Assembly: GCA_023459355.1 (NCBI GenBank)
Contig: JAEWUM010000040.1
Span: 210,733 to 274,732 of the forward strand
Length of the DNA stretch: 64,000 nt
Direction of reading: 5' to 3'
Origin: Bacteroidota bacterium
Lineage (GTDB): Bacteria; Bacteroidota; Bacteroidia; Bacteroidales; Paludibacteraceae
This document shows positions 7,529 through 15,483 of the stretch, piece after piece (positions within the stretch are counted from its first letter, which is position 1; every line of letters starts with the position of its first letter). The notes beneath the pieces are model-generated. The model had not been told where the DNA came from. It saw nothing but the letters and a program-made list of their open reading frames with translations, and did not search any database. The position numbers and the translations under genes are program-made.

Positions 7529-8365
7529 ATGAACATAATCAACATTCATAACATGTCAACTTCATTCTCATCCCTCCATTCAACTGAAAAAATGCCCCTT
7601 CTTTTCCTCGGTCATGGAAACCCCATGAACGCGATTGAAGAGAATCAGTTTGTACGTGGTTTCAGGGCGATGGCAAAAGAACTTCCGCAACCCAACGCTA
7701 TTCTGTGTGTTTCTGCCCATTGGGAAACAAGGGGTACGCAGGTTACCGCCATGGAGAATCCCCGTACCATCCATGATTTCGGCGGATTCCCCCGGGAATT
7801 GTATGAAGTGCAGTACCCCGCACCGGGAAGTCCGTCGCTGGCTACAACAACAAAGGATACGGTACAACAAACGCCGGTGCAGCTCGATTACGACTGGGGA
7901 CTGGATCACGGGGCCTGGAGTGTAATCAAACATTTGTACCCCGAAGCCAATGTGCCGGTAGTGCAACTGAGTCTCGATGTGCTTAAAAAACCAAAAGAAC
8001 ATTATGAGTTGGCCAAAGAACTGGTTTCGTTACGGCGAAAAGGGGTGCTGATTATCGGCAGTGGAAACATGGTGCACAACCTGAGGATGGTGGACTGGCG
8101 CAACCTGAACAAAGTTGATTATGCGTTCGACTGGGCACAGGAGGCCAGAACCGGTATGAATGATTTCATCCTGCATGATAACCATCAGGCTTTAATTGAT
8201 TACAATGCCCAGGGCAAGGCATTTCAGCTGGCCGTCCCGACACCCGAACATTTTTTACCCTTGCTCTATGTGCTGGCACTCAAAGAAAAGGATGAGGCGA
8301 TCACCCTGTTTAACGATCACCCCGTTGGTGGCTCACTTACGATGACATCAGTGAAAGTTAACTAA
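7529..8365 (+). CDS. ygiD: 4,5-DOPA-extradiol-dioxygenase-like protein (YgiD/LigB family)
   Basis: A 278-residue cytosolic protein of the LigB-type extradiol dioxygenase fold. Recognisable metal-site segments are L-G-H-G-N-P (residues 27-32), S-A-H-W-E-T-R-G, T-I-H-D-F-G-G-F-P, L-D-H-G-A-W and T-P-E-H-F-L-P, in the order found in E. coli YgiD, and the length agrees. YgiD cleaves DOPA in vitro; the real substrate in bacteria is uncertain, and its metal is zinc rather than iron. Alternative starts at 7553 or 7592 also fit; 7592 would begin with MPLLFLGHG, close to the conserved core. Codon use is more GC-rich than in the genes to its left. Confidence 0.85.
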   Translation: MNIINIHNMSTSFSSLHSTEKMPLLFLGHGNPMNAIEENQFVRGFRAMAKELPQPNAILCVSAHWETRGTQVTAMENPRTIHDFGGFPRELYEVQYPAPGSPSLATTTKDTVQQTPVQLDYDWGLDHGAWSVIKHLYPEANVPVVQLSLDVLKKPKEHYELAKELVSLRRKGVLIIGSGNMVHNLRMVDWRNLNKVDYAFDWAQEARTGMNDFILHDNHQALIDYNAQGKAFQLAVPTPEHFLPLLYVLALKEKDEAITLFNDHPVGGSLTMTSVKVN

Positions 8366-8372
8366 GCATTAT

Positions 8373-8393
8373 CCACTAACCACTAACCACTAA
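8373..8393. repeat. Triple 7-bp tandem repeat CCACTAA
   Basis: Three exact head-to-tail copies of CCACTAA in the 62-bp gap between ygiD and the EamA gene. Of no evident function; simple repeats of this sort are scattered in Bacteroidales intergenic DNA. Confidence 0.8.
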
Positions 8394-8427
8394 AAATAAC
8401 TACCTTTACGCCTCAAAACGAAAACTT

Positions 8428-9357
8428 GTGGATAAAAAGAAACTAACAGGACATCTTGCCTTGTTGCTGGCAAACATATTTTTCGGAGTCAATAATCCGG
8501 TCGCCCGGATGTTGATGCCTGAGATTCTGCATCCGACGGTACTTACTTTCTTTCGTTTTTCAGGTGCAATGGTGTTGTTTTGGCTGGCTTCTCTTTTCAT
8601 TAAGCGTGAGCGTGTACCGCCTAAGGATGTGCTGTTGTTGTTCTTTGCATCAGTATTCGGACTGACGCTCAATCAGCTGCCGTTCTTCGTGGGCTTATCC
8701 ATGACTTCCTCCATTGATGCCTCCATTGTGGTGACGATGCTGCCCATCGTGACGATGATATTATCGGCTATATTCCTGAAAGAACCCATAACACAACTAA
8801 AAGCAATCGGGGTAATCGTGGGAGCTTCGGGAGCATTGATTATTGTTTTCAGCAGTCAATCTGCTGATGCCGGAAATGGCAATATGCTGGGTAATATCAT
8901 TGTTTTTCTGGCTGTAATATCTTTTGCAACCTATCTTACCCTTTTCAAAAATCTGATTATCAAATATCACCCGGTCACGGTCATGAAATGGATGTTTCTG
9001 TTTGCCACCATTACCGGATTACCTTTTAGCTATTCTCTGCTTGAAGAGGTTAGTTTTGCAGCTTTAACGAATTCAACCTGGTATGCGATTGCTTATGTAA
9101 TTGTATTGGCCACTTTCCTGAGTTATATTTTAGTTCCCATCGGGCAAAAGGCTGTTCGTCCCACCACCCTGAGTATGTACAATTACGTGCAGCCCATCAT
9201 GGCTTCGCTGGTGGCTGTCCTCGTGGGTATCGACCAATTCGGCTATCAACAGGCGCTGGCGGCGGTGCTGGTGTTTTCGGGCGTATATATCGTGACGCAA
9301 AGTAAGTCGCGGGCGCAGTTAGAAGCAGAGAAGATGAAAAACCCGGGTTTGAAGTAA
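8428..9357 (+). CDS. EamA/DMT-family transporter
   Basis: A 309-residue inner-membrane protein with ten hydrophobic helices arranged as two EamA repeats (about residues 8-145 and 155-295). The first repeat opens with A-N-I-F-F-G-V-N-N-P-V-A-R and the second ends in L-A-A-V-L-V-F-S-G-V-Y, both typical of drug/metabolite transporters. Translation probably starts at the GTG at 8428; no ATG lies nearby in frame. The substrate cannot be told from sequence. The gene is separated from ygiD by 62 bases and may be cotranscribed with it. Confidence 0.85.
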   Translation: MDKKKLTGHLALLLANIFFGVNNPVARMLMPEILHPTVLTFFRFSGAMVLFWLASLFIKRERVPPKDVLLLFFASVFGLTLNQLPFFVGLSMTSSIDASIVVTMLPIVTMILSAIFLKEPITQLKAIGVIVGASGALIIVFSSQSADAGNGNMLGNIIVFLAVISFATYLTLFKNLIIKYHPVTVMKWMFLFATITGLPFSYSLLEEVSFAALTNSTWYAIAYVIVLATFLSYILVPIGQKAVRPTTLSMYNYVQPIMASLVAVLVGIDQFGYQQALAAVLVFSGVYIVTQSKSRAQLEAEKMKNPGLK

Positions 9358-9403
9358 ATATCTCCGAATTTTTTGTTTATTAATCAACATTGGATTATGA
9401 TGC

Positions 9404-9435
9404 TTGTTTAGTTTCATATAATGAAACTATTTTTG
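9404..9435 (+). promoter_or_regulatory. Promoter with perfect 8-bp inverted repeat between -33 and -7
   Basis: TTG at 9404-9406 and TATTTTTG at 9428-9435 with a 21-base spacer form a good Bacteroidetes promoter. The spacer holds AGTTTCAT-ATA-ATGAAACT (9410-9428), a perfect inverted repeat placed where a bound repressor would block RNA polymerase. An ATG at 9421 lies inside this promoter, so it cannot be the start codon of the following gene. Confidence 0.65.
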
Positions 9436-9492
9436 CATTGGTTATTATGTGTTATGTCTAAATTTGTCAACATAAATTTTTACAAAACAAAT

Positions 9493-11286
9493 ATGAAACG
9501 AATCGGCAAAACACATCTGGGAATTTTATTATGTCTTGTGGCAGGTTTAACGTCAATGGCGCAAGACAATAACGTTCGCATTTCATGGGACTACAATACT
9601 TATCAGGAGCAGACATCTGTTTTTGTCTCGAACAAAGGATATGCAGAAACACAACATTTTTATCCCCGTGTTAAAAAGTTGCAGGATGGTTCGTTGTTAA
9701 TGGTTTTCATGAATGATGTGGTCGGATTTGATATTTTTATCCGGAAAAGCTATGACAATGGCAAAACCTGGACTGATGCCAATATGATTCGTCAACGTTA
9801 TGTGTCTGCTTCTTCGGCGAGTCATGCCGATAAGATGGTGTTCGCTACTCCGGACTTTATTCAATTGCAGGACGGTCAGATATTACTTGCTTATCAGTGG
9901 CGTTATCATAAAGGTTATGGCGATCTTGATAATACAAATCAAAACTGTGGAATAGAACTTATGATTAGTAATGATGGGGGTGAAACCTTTTCAAAACCAA
10001 GGGTGATTTACACAGGCAGATGCTGGGAACCTGCGTTTTTAGAGTTACCTTCAGGTGAAATACATTTATATATTACCGATAGTAATGAGGTGATGAACAA
10101 GTTGTCACAACCATGTGTTGCCTTATTAAGGTCATTTGATAAAGGTAAAACATGGCAGGGAAAAGAGCATACATCTTATAAAGACGGAGAGGCTATATCC
10201 AGAACTTTTGATGAACGTGGTTCTTATGACGGGATGCCTACTGCAAAATATTTGCATAATAATAATGGGATTGCCATGTCGCTTGAGGTTTGGAGCTCTA
10301 AATTTCAGGTTGATGAAACACCTGTAATCGTTTATTCGTGGGGTGATAAAAACTGGAGATATGGTGAATCCATCAGAGAAAAGGGTGGCCCGGATAAATT
10401 GCGAAAAAAACAATTAAATAAAGATTTCCGTGGTTTTGGTCCGTATATGGAAATATTACCAACCGGAGAGGTACTGGTTCAATCAAACGGTGTATATAAA
10501 GGAAAGCAAGGCATGTGGGTTTTTATCGGAGATACGCAAGCAGATAATTTTTCGTATGCATCTTCTCCATACGAAGGGTATTGGGGATCTATTGCCTATA
10601 TTGGGAATAACGAAGTGTTTAGTGCGGGTACCTACAATTATACTGAAGATGGAAAGAAACGAAGCGGTATAAAGATGCAGAAAGGGAAATTGAATTATGC
10701 GAAAGAAATTAAAAAAGGAGGTCTTTCATTGCAAAGCCTGAAACAATTTGACAACCGGATTAACGGAGATTGGTTTATAGGAAAAGAATCGCCTTCTCAT
10801 GCTTATCTCAGTTTTGGCTATACAGATACTTGTCTAGATTTTACAGCTTATCTGTTTGATAAGAAGCTAATTGCTTATTCTTCTGAGAATGCTGACGCAG
10901 TCGAGTTTCTGTTAAATAGATGTAACGAAATCTCAGGTAAAGATGAGACATATAAACTACTTATCAATGCGAAAGGTATCTTTACGCTTAAAAAAGAACA
11001 AAGTAATTCGTGGGTTTTGCAGGATGTTTCTCAGGTAAAGAAAATTGCATTTAAAATCAGTGGAACGATAAACAATAATGCGGATGAAGACGAGGGCTTT
11101 GCGGCTAAAATTGCCGTTCCCTGGGATTTAATCGGGGGAGAACCTGCTGAACATGATGTCTTTCGTGTTCATTTCCGACACAGGTACAAAGATAATATTG
11201 AAGAAAGTCCGTTTGCGTCAATTGAATCAATAGGTGGAGAAGATGAAAGTATGCCTGAAACATGGCTGCGTGTTGCTTTTAAATAG
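9493..11286 (+). CDS. Secreted BNR/Asp-box propeller protein with CBM9-like domain
   Basis: About 597 residues from ATG 9493, which begins a clear signal peptide (MKRIGKTH..., cleavage near S-M-A-Q); the in-frame ATG at 9421 is within the promoter. The N-terminal ~380 residues are a sialidase-like beta-propeller with Asp boxes S-Y-D-N-G-K-T-W, S-N-D-G-G-E-T-F and S-F-D-K-G-K-T-W. The last ~170 residues resemble a family 9 carbohydrate-binding module (W-F-I-G at its start, V-P-W-D-L-I-G-G near its end). The FRIP motif of GH33 sialidases is missing (Y-P-R-V instead), so sialidase activity is doubtful; GH93-type arabinanase or another propeller hydrolase is possible. Unlike its paralogue at 11411 it has no T9SS sorting domain. 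Confidence 0.75.
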   Translation: MKRIGKTHLGILLCLVAGLTSMAQDNNVRISWDYNTYQEQTSVFVSNKGYAETQHFYPRVKKLQDGSLLMVFMNDVVGFDIFIRKSYDNGKTWTDANMIRQRYVSASSASHADKMVFATPDFIQLQDGQILLAYQWRYHKGYGDLDNTNQNCGIELMISNDGGETFSKPRVIYTGRCWEPAFLELPSGEIHLYITDSNEVMNKLSQPCVALLRSFDKGKTWQGKEHTSYKDGEAISRTFDERGSYDGMPTAKYLHNNNGIAMSLEVWSSKFQVDETPVIVYSWGDKNWRYGESIREKGGPDKLRKKQLNKDFRGFGPYMEILPTGEVLVQSNGVYKGKQGMWVFIGDTQADNFSYASSPYEGYWGSIAYIGNNEVFSAGTYNYTEDGKKRSGIKMQKGKLNYAKEIKKGGLSLQSLKQFDNRINGDWFIGKESPSHAYLSFGYTDTCLDFTAYLFDKKLIAYSSENADAVEFLLNRCNEISGKDETYKLLINAKGIFTLKKEQSNSWVLQDVSQVKKIAFKISGTINNNADEDEGFAAKIAVPWDLIGGEPAEHDVFRVHFRHRYKDNIEESPFASIESIGGEDESMPETWLRVAFK

Positions 11287-11309
11287 GCCTTAAATTGCAG
11301 GTATTTAAT

Positions 11310-11354
11310 ATATACCATTGTTGGTTGTATCGTGGTATATTTTGATTTTTTTAT
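11310..11354 (+). terminator. Probable terminator between the propeller paralogues
   Basis: ATATACCA (11310-11317) pairs exactly with TGGTATAT (11333-11340) across a 15-base loop, then a T-rich run TTTGATTTTTTTATT follows. Confidence 0.5.
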
Positions 11355-11360
11355 TCTATG

Positions 11361-11388
11361 TTGACCCGAATAATTCTTCCTAAATTTG
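11361..11388 (+). promoter_or_regulatory. Promoter of the second propeller gene
   Basis: TTG at 11361-11363 and a -7 box TAAATTTG at 11381-11388, spacer 17. The predicted transcript start is about 15-20 bases before the ATG at 11411. Confidence 0.55.
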
Positions 11389-11410
11389 AACACGATTTAA
11401 AAAGAATATC

Positions 11411-13432
11411 ATGTTAAAATACAAAATAAGCATCGTTTTTCTCGTCATCATTTGTTTGGGAAATCAGGTAAATGGTTCGGATGTCAGAATCTCCTGGGAT
11501 AAAAATTCCTACAGTGAAATCCCTTCGTATTTAGTGTCGGATAACAATTCAACCTTAAAAACAGCGTATTACCCCAGAATTAAAAGATTAAGTGACGGTT
11601 CTTTGTTGATGGTTTTTATGAATGCACAATACGGATATAATATATATACCCGTAAAAGTACCGATGATGGAAAAACGTGGACAAATGCTTCCTGGATACG
11701 CAAGCAGTATAACGAAGCTTCACAAGTCTCATCAACAGATAAGATTGTATTTGCATGTCCTGATTTTATCGAGTTGGGGAATGGAGAAGTCTTGTTGGCT
11801 TATCAATGGAGATATAACTCAGCATATTCGAACGTTACATATACAAATGTGAGTTGCGGTATCGAGATTATGAGGAGCTATGATTTTGGAAACACATGGG
11901 ATACCCCCCGTCGGGTGTATTACGGACGGAATTGGGAGCCTTCCTTTATCAAGCTACCAACCGGTGAATTGCAAATGATTTTTACCGATAGTCACGAAGT
12001 TACTTCAGATGGAAAATCAAGACCGTGTGTAAGTCTCATAAGATCATTCGATAACGGTAGTACCTGGCAGCATAAGGAAGTATGTACTTATGAAGATGCA
12101 GAAGTGCTTTCCCGCATAGTAGATTCAAACGGTACGTATGACGGGATGCCTGTTGGAAAATGTCTGCTAAATAACAATGGGATTGTATATGCCTGTGAGA
12201 GTTGGGGGGTGGGACAGACTCCTTGGATTGTTTATTCCTCTTCAAATGCAAACTGGATGTATAACGATTTTGATTTTGCAACAGGAGGTCCGGGAACTGA
12301 CCGCAGGTGGTTGATTCATTCAAATTTGGTTGCGTATGCCCCTTATCTCGAAGTTCTTCCTACTGGAGAAGTCTTAGTACAAGCCAACGGTAAATACAAT
12401 GGTGTTTCAGGTATATGGACGTTAATAGGAAACTCAAATGCAAAGAATTTTGCCAATGCATCTTCTCCTTATACTGGTTGGTGGGGGGCCATTGCTTATA
12501 TTGGAAATGATGAGGTAATAAGCACAGCTAATTATGATTATAAGTCAGGAAGCCTTTCTTATGAAGGAATTAAAGTAATAAAAGGAAAATTAAACTATTC
12601 AAAAACGATAAGAAAACAGTCCCTGCAATTACAAGACTTATCTTCTTTCGACAGAAGCATAAATAAAGATTGGTTTATCGGGGAGAAAAGCACATCATCA
12701 GCCTACGTGAATTTTGGATATACAAATACAGGGTTTGAATATACCGTTCACATGTTCGATTCCGTGATAACTGCATTTACACCCACCAATGCTGATGCAG
12801 TTGTGGTCCGGATAACAAGGAAGAATCCTTCAAACGGAAATTATGAAAACTATCAAATGGTGGCAAATGCCTATGGAGATTTTTCTCTCGAGAAAAAGAC
12901 TTCTTACATCTGGACCACACAGGACGTTTCAACGGTGAAAGACATTGCTGTGGTTGTAGATGGTACAATAAATAATCTATCAGATGTTGATAAAGGCTAT
13001 GCAATCAAAGTTTCGGTTCCCTGGAATCTGATAGGAGGTTATCCGTCAGAAAATGAAGAGATAAGGGTTCATTTGAGACAGCGCTACAAAGATGTGGTTA
13101 CGGAAACACCAATGGCATCAGTAGCGTCGATGGCCGGGGAGGATATGGATGATAGTAGTACCTGGTTAAAATTAACTGTTGATTATGGAACCTTGACCCC
13201 TCAGACACAAGCAGACGGATATCAATCTGTTTATGTCGACGGAAATGTTATATGTGTAGCAACTCCTGCAGAGGTTAAAGAATTGTTCATCTATAATCTC
13301 TATGGACAGAAAGTTCTTGATGTTTGTCCTGTAATGGAAAGGAACACAGTGAATTTGCATAAAGGGATATATGTTCTTTCCTGTAAATCCGATAAAGGGA
13401 AACACTTCAATAGTAAATTTTATATTAATTAG
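11411..13432 (+). CDS. Secreted BNR/Asp-box propeller protein with CBM9-like and T9SS sorting domains
   Basis: A 673-residue paralogue of the preceding gene. Signal peptide at residues 1-23, then D-V-R-I-S-W-D, the same opening as in its neighbour. Asp boxes S-T-D-D-G-K-T-W, S-Y-D-F-G-N-T-W and S-F-D-N-G-S-T-W mark the propeller (residues ~24-400). The CBM9-like module spans ~420-595 (W-F-I-G-E-K; V-P-W-N-L-I-G-G). The final ~75 residues, absent from the neighbour, are a T9SS type A sorting domain (L-F-I-Y-N-L-Y-G-Q-K, H-K-G-I-Y-V-L-S). It is predicted to act on the cell surface on the same glycan class as its paralogue. The exact substrate is not known; the sialidase FRIP motif is missing here too. 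Confidence 0.75.
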   Translation: MLKYKISIVFLVIICLGNQVNGSDVRISWDKNSYSEIPSYLVSDNNSTLKTAYYPRIKRLSDGSLLMVFMNAQYGYNIYTRKSTDDGKTWTNASWIRKQYNEASQVSSTDKIVFACPDFIELGNGEVLLAYQWRYNSAYSNVTYTNVSCGIEIMRSYDFGNTWDTPRRVYYGRNWEPSFIKLPTGELQMIFTDSHEVTSDGKSRPCVSLIRSFDNGSTWQHKEVCTYEDAEVLSRIVDSNGTYDGMPVGKCLLNNNGIVYACESWGVGQTPWIVYSSSNANWMYNDFDFATGGPGTDRRWLIHSNLVAYAPYLEVLPTGEVLVQANGKYNGVSGIWTLIGNSNAKNFANASSPYTGWWGAIAYIGNDEVISTANYDYKSGSLSYEGIKVIKGKLNYSKTIRKQSLQLQDLSSFDRSINKDWFIGEKSTSSAYVNFGYTNTGFEYTVHMFDSVITAFTPTNADAVVVRITRKNPSNGNYENYQMVANAYGDFSLEKKTSYIWTTQDVSTVKDIAVVVDGTINNLSDVDKGYAIKVSVPWNLIGGYPSENEEIRVHLRQRYKDVVTETPMASVASMAGEDMDDSSTWLKLTVDYGTLTPQTQADGYQSVYVDGNVICVATPAEVKELFIYNLYGQKVLDVCPVMERNTVNLHKGIYVLSCKSDKGKHFNSKFYIN

Positions 13433-13517
13433 TGAATATATATTTTCTGCTGATGTTTATCCATATTAATATCAGTGAAACAAATATTAGATTATTAACC
13501 TTCAAAATTAAAATTCA

Positions 13518-15437
13518 ATGAAAAAACAATTACTTTCTTTTTTGTTGTTAGCGGTTAGTTTGCCATTAATGATCGGACAAACTTTGTTAACAGAGATTCC
13601 TGCATATAAAATCCAGGTTGGAGATATTCAGGATGTGGATATCAATGCAGATGGCAAGCTTGATCTATTTATCGGCGGAAATGATTATGCTAAAAGTGCA
13701 GTTAACGAGCGTGTTGGGCTTGATGGGACTTCTTATTATTATCAGACCATCATGCTGATATGGAGTAAAACCCAACAAGAATTCTATGAAGCAGGAACTA
13801 ATTTTAAAAGTAATTCACGTCCTTATCCCGCTTTTGCTGATATGGACGGGGATAACATACTGGACATAGTTTATTCCCATCATGGAGTAATTGCGGCGTT
13901 CCCTGATGATTACGGGCTGTTTATAGGCGATGGAAATGGAAATTTTGATAAAGAGGCGTGGGTATTTGATCTGGAGAATTATGAATTTTTCCCTAAGGCA
14001 AGTGCTATTGCAGATTTTAACATGGATGGTAAGCCAGATGTGTTGGCTATAGGACATGCAGGAACAATCGGATCTTCTGACTTTGTGAATCATTCGGCCA
14101 TTCTTATAAATAATGGAGAGTATGTGGGTGATATGAAATTTAAAGTTACAAGTCAATCATTTTTTGCAAATCATTCCTGGAGTTATCCTCAGATTCAGAT
14201 ATTGGATTTTAATAACGATTGTTATCCCGATTTTTTACTCACAGCACGTGATGCGTCGGATAATGCAATTAACAACGGGACATTCACCGATATTTTTATG
14301 AACAAAGGAGCAAGCGCTCCCGGAGAGTTCCAACGTATATTTTTATGCGAACAGATGGGAGCTATACCTCAGTATCTCGGGCCTTTATTAGTGCAGGACT
14401 TTAATGGTGATGGGTATCTGGATGTTTTCATAACAGGAAAGAATGCAAACTCTTCTGTTTCTCCAATGAATTTGTATTTAAATAATGGTAGCGGAACATT
14501 CTCAAAAAGCACGCAGGCTAATTTTAGGGCTGATATGAGAAATGAAAATTCAACTGCAAGTCAATCAAAAGCATTTGACTGGGATGGAGATGGAATTCCG
14601 GACATTGTTATGTCGGGTTATGTGAGCGAGGCTCCGGCTACTCAGGTTGGTTTGTGGTGGAAGAATGATGGTGAGGCCGGCTTTGGAACTGAAGCCCGTA
14701 TACCGGGAGCTTCAAATTCCTGTATGGCTTTCCCCGACTGGAACGGAGATGGTGTGAGGGATATGATGATTGTTGGAAAAACAACTTCAACTACTTATAT
14801 AACACAAGGAGGCTCTAATTATTTTGAGGCAATGGTCACCAAAGGCGAAGCTCCGATGAATCAAAAACCTTCAGCTCCTGCAAATACCAATGCAGTTGTC
14901 AGTGGAAATAGTGTAACGCTAAGCTGGGATGCAGCTGTAGATGATAAAACACCCTCAAACTCTCTTTCTTATGAGATTTATATCAAAAATTCTGATGGAG
15001 ATGTGTATAATAATTGCAGATCAATCATTGGTGGTTCAGATGATGGAGCCAGGATGGTGCTTTCTTTGGGAAATGCGTTTCTGAATAAATCAGTAAAGAT
15101 AAATAATCTTCCTGATGATGATTATACATGGGGTGTACAGGCTATTGATGCCAATTATACAGGATCTGTTTTTGCCACAGGCGCTTTTAAAATTGATGGT
15201 TCAAGTGCTGTTTCACATCCACGTGAACTAAATGTGCAATTTAACATGACTAATCAGGTGATTACAATTAAAACCGGAGTTGAATCAGCTACTGTACGTA
15301 TCATGGACATTGCCGGGAAGTTGCTGGAAAAAAGCATTTTTAGCCGAAGCTTCTCAAAAGAATTACCAAAAGGAATGTACCTGATATCAGTTGAGCATAA
15401 CGGGCTTAAAAATATCAGAAAAGTGATTGTATGGTAA
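13518..15437 (+). CDS. Secreted FG-GAP/VCBS repeat protein with Fn3-like and T9SS sorting domains
   Basis: A 639-residue exported protein with a signal peptide at 1-20. Repeated D-x-D-x-D-G-x-x-D calcium-loop motifs of FG-GAP/VCBS blades are visible (D-I-N-A-D-G-K-L-D, D-M-D-G-D-N-I-L-D, D-F-N-M-D-G-K-P-D, D-F-N-G-D-G-Y-L-D, D-W-D-G-D-G-I-P-D, D-W-N-G-D-G-V-R-D), indicating a seven-bladed propeller over residues ~25-450. Residues ~455-555 look like a fibronectin type III domain (S-A-P-A-N-T-N, V-T-L-S-W-D-A-A). The end (~565-639) is a T9SS sorting domain with V-R-I-M-D-I-A-G-K and L-P-K-G-M-Y-L-I-S. Such proteins usually bind ligands or glycans rather than cleave them. It lies just before the HTCS gene. 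Confidence 0.8.
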   Translation: MKKQLLSFLLLAVSLPLMIGQTLLTEIPAYKIQVGDIQDVDINADGKLDLFIGGNDYAKSAVNERVGLDGTSYYYQTIMLIWSKTQQEFYEAGTNFKSNSRPYPAFADMDGDNILDIVYSHHGVIAAFPDDYGLFIGDGNGNFDKEAWVFDLENYEFFPKASAIADFNMDGKPDVLAIGHAGTIGSSDFVNHSAILINNGEYVGDMKFKVTSQSFFANHSWSYPQIQILDFNNDCYPDFLLTARDASDNAINNGTFTDIFMNKGASAPGEFQRIFLCEQMGAIPQYLGPLLVQDFNGDGYLDVFITGKNANSSVSPMNLYLNNGSGTFSKSTQANFRADMRNENSTASQSKAFDWDGDGIPDIVMSGYVSEAPATQVGLWWKNDGEAGFGTEARIPGASNSCMAFPDWNGDGVRDMMIVGKTTSTTYITQGGSNYFEAMVTKGEAPMNQKPSAPANTNAVVSGNSVTLSWDAAVDDKTPSNSLSYEIYIKNSDGDVYNNCRSIIGGSDDGARMVLSLGNAFLNKSVKINNLPDDDYTWGVQAIDANYTGSVFATGAFKIDGSSAVSHPRELNVQFNMTNQVITIKTGVESATVRIMDIAGKLLEKSIFSRSFSKELPKGMYLISVEHNGLKNIRKVIVW

Positions 15438-15454
15438 AAAAATAAGTATATTTG
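15427..15454 (+). promoter_or_regulatory. Promoter of the HTCS regulator
   Basis: TTG at 15427-15429 and a -7 box TATATTTG at 15447-15454, spacer 17. It overlaps the 3' end of the FG-GAP gene and shows that the regulator is probably expressed on its own. The transcript would start near 15461, after the TTG at 15427 that opens the same frame, so the ATG at 15484 is the likely start codon. Confidence 0.6.
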
Positions 15455-15483
15455 AAGAGATTTCTCGGCAGGTTTCTAATAAA

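Noticed and set aside
8373..8393. Tandem CCACTAA repeats as a CRISPR-like array
   Set aside because: Seven-base units with no spacers; only a simple tandem repeat.
9421..9492. ATG at 9421 as start of the first propeller protein
   Set aside because: It lies inside the promoter, before the -7 box ends, and the added residues are not a good signal peptide; ATG 9493 begins a clear one.
9493..13432. Calling the two propeller proteins exo-sialidases
   Set aside because: Asp boxes are present, but the FRIP motif near the N terminus is Y-P-R-V/Y-P-R-I followed by K, and no other sialidase residue could be confirmed by eye.
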